From contig NZ_JAHRIB010000203.1 in assembly GCF_019090165.1 (NCBI RefSeq), forward strand, positions 33,762 to 97,761: DNA of 64,000 bases, written 5' to 3'. The notes under the pieces were generated by a model, which saw only the letters and a program-made list of their open reading frames with translations, did not search any database and was not told where the DNA came from. Shown here one piece after another: positions 59,035 to 64,000 of this stretch. How positions within the stretch are numbered: position 1 is the stretch's first letter; every line of letters begins with the position of its first letter. Origin of the DNA: Streptomyces sp. BV286 (GTDB taxonomy: Bacteria; Actinomycetota; Actinomycetes; Streptomycetales; Streptomycetaceae). The translations under genes were made by a program, and so were the position numbers.

Positions 59035-60060
59035 ATGCGCATTGGTGTCCTCACGTCCGGCGGCGACTGCCCCGGCCTGAACGCCGTCATCCGGTCCGTC
59101 GTACACCGCGCCGTCGTCGACCACGGCGACGAGGTCATCGGCTTCCGGGACGGCTGGAAAGGCCTCTTGGAGTGCGACTACCTCAAGCTCGACCTGGACG
59201 CCGTGAGCGGCATCCTGGCTCGCGGCGGCACCATGCTCGGCTCCTCCCGGGTCCAGCCCGCGCATCTGCGTGACGGTGTGGAGCGGGCCAGGGGCCACGT
59301 CGAGGAGCTCGGGCTCGACGCGATCATCCCGATCGGTGGAGAGGGCACGCTCAAGGCGGCCCGCCTCCTGTCGGACAGCGGCCTGCCGATCGTCGGCGTG
59401 CCGAAGACCATCGACAACGACATCGCGGTCACGGACGTCACCTTCGGCTTCGACACGGCCGTGGGCGTCGCCACCGAGGCCCTCGACCGGCTGAAGACCA
59501 CCGCCGAGTCCCACCAGCGGGTCCTGATCGTCGAGGTCATGGGACGCCACACCGGGTGGATCGCGCTGCACTCCGGCATGGCCGCGGGCGCCCACGCGAT
59601 CGTCGTCCCGGAACGGCCTTTCGACATCGAGGAGTTGGCCACCAAGGTCGGCGAGCGCTTCTCGGCGGGCAAGAAGTTCGCCATCGTCGTCGCCGCGGAG
59701 GGCGCGAAGCCCCGCGAGGGCACGATGAGTTACGACGAGGGCCGCAAGGACGTCTACGGCCACGAGCGCTTCGCGGGCATCGCGCGGCAGCTCTCGATCG
59801 AGCTGGAGGAGCGCCTCGGCAAGGAGGCCCGTCCGGTGATCCTCGGGCACGTCCAGCGCGGAGGCACGCCCACCGCGTACGACCGTGTGCTCGCGACCCG
59901 GTTCGGGTGGCATGCCGTGGAGGCCGTGCACCGGGGCGAGTTCGGCAAGATGACCGCGCTGCGCGGGACGGACATCGTGATGGTGTCGCTGGCCGAGGCG
60001 GTCGAGACGCTGAAGACCGTTCCGGACGAGCGGTACGCCGAGGCGGAGTGCGTGCTCTGA
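59035..60060 (+). CDS. pfkA: 6-phosphofructokinase
   Basis: Glycolytic kinase of 341 residues. Active-site segments are LTSGGDCPGLNAVIR, PIGGEGTLKAARLL (Gly at the position that is Asp in pyrophosphate enzymes, so ATP use is expected), PKTIDNDIAVTD, VEVMGRHTGWIAL and LGHVQRGGTPTAYDR. The Lys in PKTIDND, where E. coli has Gly, marks the actinobacterial subgroup. ATG 59035 begins MRIGVLTSGGD; a longer in-frame start adds residues outside the fold. It is followed by an exceptional palindrome at 60081-60121. Confidence 0.95.
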   Translation: MRIGVLTSGGDCPGLNAVIRSVVHRAVVDHGDEVIGFRDGWKGLLECDYLKLDLDAVSGILARGGTMLGSSRVQPAHLRDGVERARGHVEELGLDAIIPIGGEGTLKAARLLSDSGLPIVGVPKTIDNDIAVTDVTFGFDTAVGVATEALDRLKTTAESHQRVLIVEVMGRHTGWIALHSGMAAGAHAIVVPERPFDIEELATKVGERFSAGKKFAIVVAAEGAKPREGTMSYDEGRKDVYGHERFAGIARQLSIELEERLGKEARPVILGHVQRGGTPTAYDRVLATRFGWHAVEAVHRGEFGKMTALRGTDIVMVSLAEAVETLKTVPDERYAEAECVL

Positions 60061-60080
60061 CGCTTCGCTGAGAGCGGCCG

Positions 60081-60121
60081 GGCCCGCGGACTGTCCGCGG
60101 GCCGCGGACAGTCCGCGGGCC
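60081..60121. repeat. 41-bp near-perfect palindrome downstream of pfkA
   Basis: Two 20-bp arms (60081-60100 and 60102-60121) are perfect complements around a single central G. Each arm also holds a smaller GCGGAC/GTCCGC repeat, so the region could fold as one long hairpin or as two small ones. It lies 20 bp after the pfkA stop and may be a terminator or a cruciform-forming site. Confidence 0.85.
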
Positions 60122-60187
60122 GCCTGTGGCTTGTGGTCTGTGGCCTGTCGCACAGTTCGCCGCGCCCTTCGAGAGGTGCCCCGGACC

Positions 60188-60227
60188 AGAACCGCCCCCG
60201 GTCGCGGACGTGACCGGGGGCGGTTCT
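60188..60227. terminator. Second strong hairpin between pfkA and ctaG
   Basis: A 16-bp perfect inverted repeat (60188-60203 with 60212-60227) with an 8-nt loop. A TAGTCT hexamer immediately after it (60227-60232) may be the -10 for the next gene. Confidence 0.65.
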
Positions 60228-60279
60228 AGTCTGGGTGCGGACAGACGGCACGCAACCAGTACGAACCAGGAGCCGGCGG

Positions 60280-61230
60280 ATGGATCACAGCGGGCACGGC
60301 ATGACGATGGATCTGCCGCCGTTCACGCTGGGCCGGGGACTTCAGTGGTCCCCCGACCCGTTCTTCCTCGTCGCCTGCCTCCTGGGGCTCGCGCTGTACG
60401 GGTGGGGTGTGGTGCGGCTGGTGCGGCGCGGTGACGCGTGGCCGGCCGGGCGGACCGTGGCGTTCGTCGTCGGCGTCCTGAGCGTGATGCTCGTGCTCTG
60501 CACCAGGCTGAACGACTACGGCATGGTCATGTTCAGCGTGCACATGGTGCAGCACATGGTGATCAGCATGCTGTCGCCGATCCTGATCCTGCTCGGCGCC
60601 CCGATCACACTCGCGCTGCGCGCGCTGCCGACCGCCGGGCGCGGCCGCAAGGGACCGCGCGAGCTGCTCCTGATGTTCCTGCACAGCAGGTTCATGCGGG
60701 TCGTCACCCACCCGGCGTTCACGATCCCGTTGTTCATCGCGAGCCTCTACGGGCTGTACTTCACGCCGATCTTCGACTCCCTGATGGGATCCACGGTCGG
60801 CCACACCGCGATGATGTGCCACTTCCTCGCCGTCGGCCTGGTGTTCTTCTGGCCGATCATGGGCGTGGATCCCGGTCCGCACCGGCCCGGCTATCTGATG
60901 CGGATGCTGGAACTGTTCGCCGGCATGCCGTTCCACGCGTTCTTCGGCATCGCGCTGATGATGGCGTCCGAGCCGATGGTCGAGACGTACAGGAATCCGT
61001 CCGCCTCCCTGGGCATCGACGCCCTCGCCGACCAGACGGCGGCGGGCGGCATCGCCTGGGCGTTCAGCGAGATCCCGTCCGTGCTCGTGCTGCTCGCGCT
61101 GCTGTTCCAGTGGCACCGCTCCGAGGAGCGGCAGGCGCGGCGGTCGGACCGGGCCGCCGACCGTGACGGCGACAAGGAACTCGAGGCGTACAACGCCTAT
61201 CTGGCCTCACTCAACGCACGCGGTAACTGA
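60280..61230 (+). CDS. ctaG: Cytochrome c oxidase assembly factor CtaG-family membrane protein
   Basis: Polytopic membrane protein of 316 residues in the caa3-type CtaG family, which helps assemble the copper centre of cytochrome c oxidase. About seven hydrophobic segments are visible, with the conserved MFSVHMVQHMVISMLSPILI, HTAMMCHFLAVGLVFFWPIMGVDP and LELFAGMPFHAFFGIALM. The His/Met-rich N-terminus (MDHSGHGMTMD) could bind copper. ATG 60280 has AGGAG upstream. A charged cytoplasmic tail ends the protein. Confidence 0.92.
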   Translation: MDHSGHGMTMDLPPFTLGRGLQWSPDPFFLVACLLGLALYGWGVVRLVRRGDAWPAGRTVAFVVGVLSVMLVLCTRLNDYGMVMFSVHMVQHMVISMLSPILILLGAPITLALRALPTAGRGRKGPRELLLMFLHSRFMRVVTHPAFTIPLFIASLYGLYFTPIFDSLMGSTVGHTAMMCHFLAVGLVFFWPIMGVDPGPHRPGYLMRMLELFAGMPFHAFFGIALMMASEPMVETYRNPSASLGIDALADQTAAGGIAWAFSEIPSVLVLLALLFQWHRSEERQARRSDRAADRDGDKELEAYNAYLASLNARGN

Positions 61231-61276
61231 GCCCCTTTTCCCCTTTCGGCCACTCCGCACACTTCGACAATTCCCC

Positions 61277-61307
61277 TTGACTGCAAGGCTTTTCCATTCA
61301 GTAGCAT
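61277..61307 (+). promoter_or_regulatory. Possible promoter of the PASTA lipoprotein gene
   Basis: TTGACT (61277-61282) and TAGCAT (61302-61307) are separated by 19 bp, slightly long. The patch is AT-rich and lies about 60 bp before the start. Confidence 0.4.
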
Positions 61308-61369
61308 GATGCGTGACGCCCTGCTTCCGCTCTGCGGGGCTACGGGGGAAACCGCCAGGGGGAGCGGTC

Positions 61370-62962
61370 ATGACAATTCACGCATGCTTGTTGCGGACCG
61401 GAAAAGCCGTGGTCCGAAGGCTTGCCGTTCTACTGGCCGCTGTGTTGATCCTCAGCGGATGCGCCGAACAACGCCTGTTCGTGGTGAAGGCCGTCGCGGC
61501 CGGAATACCGTCACTCGCACCTTTTTTCGAAGAGGACGGATCGCTGGGCAGGGACAAGAAGAATGTCAGGCCGGAGCAACCGCACAGCGGCCTCCAGCAG
61601 GGCAACACCCCTGGTCTGTACGGGGGTACGCGAGATCAGCGGGTCTGTGACGTCGACCGGCTCAAGGATTTCCTCACGGATCCCAGGAACAAACAAAAGG
61701 CCCGGGAATGGGCGCGGATCGTGGGCATCACACCTGGCCGGATCGAGGGGTACGTGGACGGCCTCACACCCGTCCTGCTGCGTCACGACACCCTCGTGGA
61801 GAACCACGACTACAAGAAGGGCAGCACGGTCCCCTACGACGCATTGCTGGAGGCGGGAATCGCGGTATTGGTGAACGACCAGGGACTTCCCGCCGTGAAG
61901 TGCTCATGCGGAAATCCCTTGCGTGCCTTCGACAGGGACCCCGGGCGGATCTCGGTCGAGTTCCAGGACGGCAACGACAAATGGGACGGCTACGAGAAGT
62001 CGGACGTGGTGACCGTCAAGCCCTCGCCGCGGCCGCTGGAGCGGATCGCCCTGCTGGACGTGGAGGACCCCGGCAGGGCCATCACCCGGCCTGTCGGCAC
62101 CACGGGCGAGCAGGACAGCACCTTCGACGCGACGAAGCGGCGCGAGGTGCCTCCCGTGGCGGGGATGACCTTCGACGAGGCCGGCCAGGCGCTCGCCGAG
62201 GTGGGCCTGGCCGTGACGTACGCCGGAGACGGGCTCCCTGCGGGTGACGCGCCGGTGACCGGAGTCGCTCCCGGGCCGGGGACGCCTCTGGCGTTCGGGA
62301 AGGCCGTGGCGCTGAGTGTGGATCCGGCCTCGCGGTCCGGTGAAGGGGCCACGCCCTCGTCACCGTCCGGGACGAAGTCGCCTCCGGGCACCCGGGCGCC
62401 GTCCGGGACGGAGTCCGCCCCCGGCAAGGGGACGCCGTCGGACAAGGAGACCGGGCCCGGAAGCGGCACACCGACGGGGACCGGGTCGGCACCCGGCAGC
62501 GGGACACCGTCCGGGCAGGGGCCGACACCCAGCGGCGGGACACCGTCCGGGCAGGGGCCGACACCCAGCGGCGGGACCGCGTCCGGGACGCAGTCCTCGC
62601 CCGACGACGGGACACCCGCCGAGACCGCGTCGAAACCGGCCCCGAAGCCGCCGCCGTCCCCGGACCCGCCGCCCCCGACCGTGTCGAGCACGCCGCCCGC
62701 GGCCGGCCCCCCGTCCGCCGCCCCGACGTCCACCGGCCCCGCACCGGTGGAGCCCACGCGCAGCGACCCGGCCTCGGGCGAGCCCGCCACGCCCGGCGCG
62801 CCGGACACCGGCGCATCCGACATCGAGGTGTCGGACACCGGCGAGGCGGCACAGAGCCCGGCACAGGCCCACACGGAGCAGAACCCGGGAGTGACCGGAT
62901 GTCATCAGGAGCACCACAGCCGGGAGTCGGCCGCGTCATCGGCGGCCGCTATCTCCTGCTGA
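61370..62962 (+). CDS. Secreted lipoprotein with DUF6777-like and PASTA domains
   Basis: Lipoprotein of 530 residues. Signal with lipobox LILSGC (Cys31). A domain at about 60-235 (RVCDVDRLKDFLTDPRNKQKA, CSCGNPLRAFD) matches what I recall as DUF6777. One PASTA domain follows at about 258-322 (VPPVAGMTFDEAGQALAEVGL). A long low-complexity Ser/Gly/Thr/Pro tail (about 325-530) holds two exact 36-bp repeats. PASTA domains bind muropeptides or beta-lactams, so this is likely a wall sensor. ATG 61370 has GGGGGAG upstream. The kinase start overlaps its last 64 bp, so the two are coupled and may act as sensor and kinase. Confidence 0.85.
   Translation: MTIHACLLRTGKAVVRRLAVLLAAVLILSGCAEQRLFVVKAVAAGIPSLAPFFEEDGSLGRDKKNVRPEQPHSGLQQGNTPGLYGGTRDQRVCDVDRLKDFLTDPRNKQKAREWARIVGITPGRIEGYVDGLTPVLLRHDTLVENHDYKKGSTVPYDALLEAGIAVLVNDQGLPAVKCSCGNPLRAFDRDPGRISVEFQDGNDKWDGYEKSDVVTVKPSPRPLERIALLDVEDPGRAITRPVGTTGEQDSTFDATKRREVPPVAGMTFDEAGQALAEVGLAVTYAGDGLPAGDAPVTGVAPGPGTPLAFGKAVALSVDPASRSGEGATPSSPSGTKSPPGTRAPSGTESAPGKGTPSDKETGPGSGTPTGTGSAPGSGTPSGQGPTPSGGTPSGQGPTPSGGTASGTQSSPDDGTPAETASKPAPKPPPSPDPPPPTVSSTPPAAGPPSAAPTSTGPAPVEPTRSDPASGEPATPGAPDTGASDIEVSDTGEAAQSPAQAHTEQNPGVTGCHQEHHSRESAASSAAAISC
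62501..62572 (+). repeat. Two exact 36-bp direct repeats in the lipoprotein tail
   Basis: Copies at 62501-62536 and 62537-62572 encode GTPSGQGPTPSG twice. They form the core of a longer Pro/Gly/Ser-rich wall-spanning tail. Confidence 0.9.
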
Positions 62963-64000
62963 ACCAGCTGGGCAGTGGCGGCATGGGCCACGTCTGGCTG
63001 GCCCACGACCAGCGGCTGGCCTGCGAGGTCGCGCTCAAGGAGATCGTGTTCCGCGACCCGGGTGAGTCGGGCCGGGACCGCTCGGCCAGAGTCGCCCGGG
63101 CCCGCGCCGAGGCTCGGCACGCCGCGGGCCTGCGCGGTCACCCGCACGTCGTGACCGTGCACGACGTCCTGGAGCACGAGGGCCTGCCCTGGATCGTGAT
63201 GGAGTACGTGTCCGGGGCGCTGGATCTCAGTGCGCTGATCGCCCTGCGCGGGGCCCTGGCGCCCGCCGAGTGCGCCCGGATCGGGCTCGCCGTGCTGGAC
63301 GCCCTGACCGCCGGGCACGAGCGCGGTGTCATGCACCGGGACGTGAAACCCGCCAACATCCTCCTCGCCCCGGACCGCGCGGGGTCGCCGTACGCCCGGG
63401 TGCTGCTCACCGACTACGGCATCTCCGTGCAGCCCGACGGCGGTGAGACCCGGTACACCCTGACCTCCGCCCTGGTGGGCACCGCCGGATACCTGGCACC
63501 GGAGCGGACCCGGGGCGGCCCGCCCACCGCGGCCGCCGACCTGTTCTCGCTGGGCTGCACGCTGTACTGCGCCGTCGAGGGACACGGCCCCTTCGACCGT
63601 GAGTCGGGGCTCGCGGCGCTCACCGCCGTCGTCCTGGAGGAGCCGCGGCCCATGCTGCGGGCGGGCGCGCTGGAGCCGCTCCTCGCGGCCATGCTCGTCA
63701 AGGACCCGGTCCACCGGATCACCGCCGAGGAGACCGCGGCCGCGCTGTCCGCGATCCTGACGCCCCGGTCGCGTCCCCGGACCCTGCTCGACCCGGGCTC
63801 GGAGCCGCCGTGGGCGGGCGGGGCCACCCATACGGCCCCTTCCCGCGACCGACCGGTGCCCGAGGCCCCGCAGAGCCACGGAAGCGGCTCGCAGTGGTAC
63901 GCGCCGTCCGCCGGGCAGGAGTCGTCCTCGGCGCCGCCCCGGGCGGGGAGCCCCGGCACCTGGCCGCCCGCGCGGGAGCCCTCCGCCGCGGGGCCCGCGG
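62899..64000 (+). CDS. Serine/threonine protein kinase, Hanks type (3' end outside window)
   Basis: N-terminal 367 residues of a eukaryotic-type kinase. Gly-rich loop LGSGGMGHVW (about 24-33), catalytic Lys in VALKEI, HRDVKPANILL and APE-type YLAPERTRGG are present. The metal-binding motif reads DYGIS instead of DFG. After the kinase domain (about 17-290) comes a Pro/Ser/Gly-rich juxtamembrane segment, cut by the window edge. ATG 62899 has GGGAG upstream and lies within the last 64 bp of the lipoprotein gene. It lacks PASTA domains in the visible part; the overlapping upstream lipoprotein carries one, so a split sensor-kinase pair is plausible. Confidence 0.92.
   Translation, partial: MSSGAPQPGVGRVIGGRYLLLNQLGSGGMGHVWLAHDQRLACEVALKEIVFRDPGESGRDRSARVARARAEARHAAGLRGHPHVVTVHDVLEHEGLPWIVMEYVSGALDLSALIALRGALAPAECARIGLAVLDALTAGHERGVMHRDVKPANILLAPDRAGSPYARVLLTDYGISVQPDGGETRYTLTSALVGTAGYLAPERTRGGPPTAAADLFSLGCTLYCAVEGHGPFDRESGLAALTAVVLEEPRPMLRAGALEPLLAAMLVKDPVHRITAEETAAALSAILTPRSRPRTLLDPGSEPPWAGGATHTAPSRDRPVPEAPQSHGSGSQWYAPSAGQESSSAPPRAGSPGTWPPAREPSAAGPA

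Noticed and set aside
1..64000. tRNA, rRNA, insertion sequences, prophage or integration sites
   Set aside because: No cloverleaf-like gene, rRNA segment, transposase, integrase or flanking direct repeats were recognised on reading both strands; a tRNA or covariance-model search could still find something small.

Overview
The window is 64 kb of very GC-rich DNA. It has GTG starts, GTGA/ATGA gene overlaps, codons with G or C at the third position, twin-domain lipoproteins and classic streptomycete families. These include RppA/CYP158-type pigment genes, a MurT/GatD pair, a PASTA lipoprotein next to a Ser/Thr kinase, and a fused peptide-ABC permease/ATPase. It is almost certainly a Streptomyces chromosome segment. 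I saw no rRNA, tRNA, CRISPR array, transposase or phage gene.

Layout. (1) 1-7.4 kb: a LacI-controlled glycan locus. It holds a truncated sugar-binding lipoprotein, a divergent LacI regulator, and two secreted hydrolases (an alpha/alpha-barrel glycosidase with two discoidin domains, and a ricin-GH43 enzyme). Two promoters, each a TTGAC-type -35, 17 bp and a -10, are followed directly by the same operator-like core. (2) 7.4-8.6 kb: a membrane PP2C (SpoIIE-type) phosphatase. (3) 8.7-15.4 kb: an IclR regulator divergent from a four-gene oligopeptide-type ABC transporter, one gene of which is a permease-ATPase fusion. (4) 15.4-32.7 kb: a large glycan/amino-sugar catabolic island. It holds a SIS-domain protein, an RpiR regulator, a GH38 alpha-mannosidase overlapping a His-tailed protein of unknown function, a sugar ABC transporter, GH3, a BadF-type sugar kinase, a GH5-like enzyme and a NagZ-type GH3. 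A shared motif recurs in the promoter regions of this island and suggests one RpiR regulon. (5) 32.8-35.8 kb: DUF779, a phosphodiester glycosidase, a small membrane protein and a GDPD-like secreted protein.

(6) 36-41.1 kb: a five-gene minus-strand ABC operon, preceded by an excellent match to the nickel regulator Nur box. It is very probably nikABCDE. (7) 41.2-44.5 kb: a translationally coupled operon of a quinone oxidoreductase and two acyl-CoA dehydrogenases. (8) 44.6-50.8 kb: XRE-cupin regulator (apparently leaderless), thioredoxin-reductase-like flavoprotein, ATP-dependent DNA ligase plus Nudix hydrolase, succinate-semialdehyde dehydrogenase, a small conserved protein, and a TenA-like protein. 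(9) 51-53.8 kb: type III PKS rppA, P450 and cupin, a tetrahydroxynaphthalene/flaviolin pigment operon. (10) 53.9-56 kb: acyl-CoA dehydrogenase and a divergent TetR. (11) 56.2-64 kb: peptide deformylase, murT-gatD (lipid II amidation), pfkA, ctaG, a DUF6777-like PASTA lipoprotein and the start of a Ser/Thr kinase that runs off the window.

The best candidates for new biology are: the RpiR-linked island with its shared motif and the His-rich partner of the mannosidase; the GH5-like gene whose only good ribosome-binding site sits before an ATC codon; the repeat-bearing insertion inside the sugar kinase; and the Nur box before the nik-like operon.
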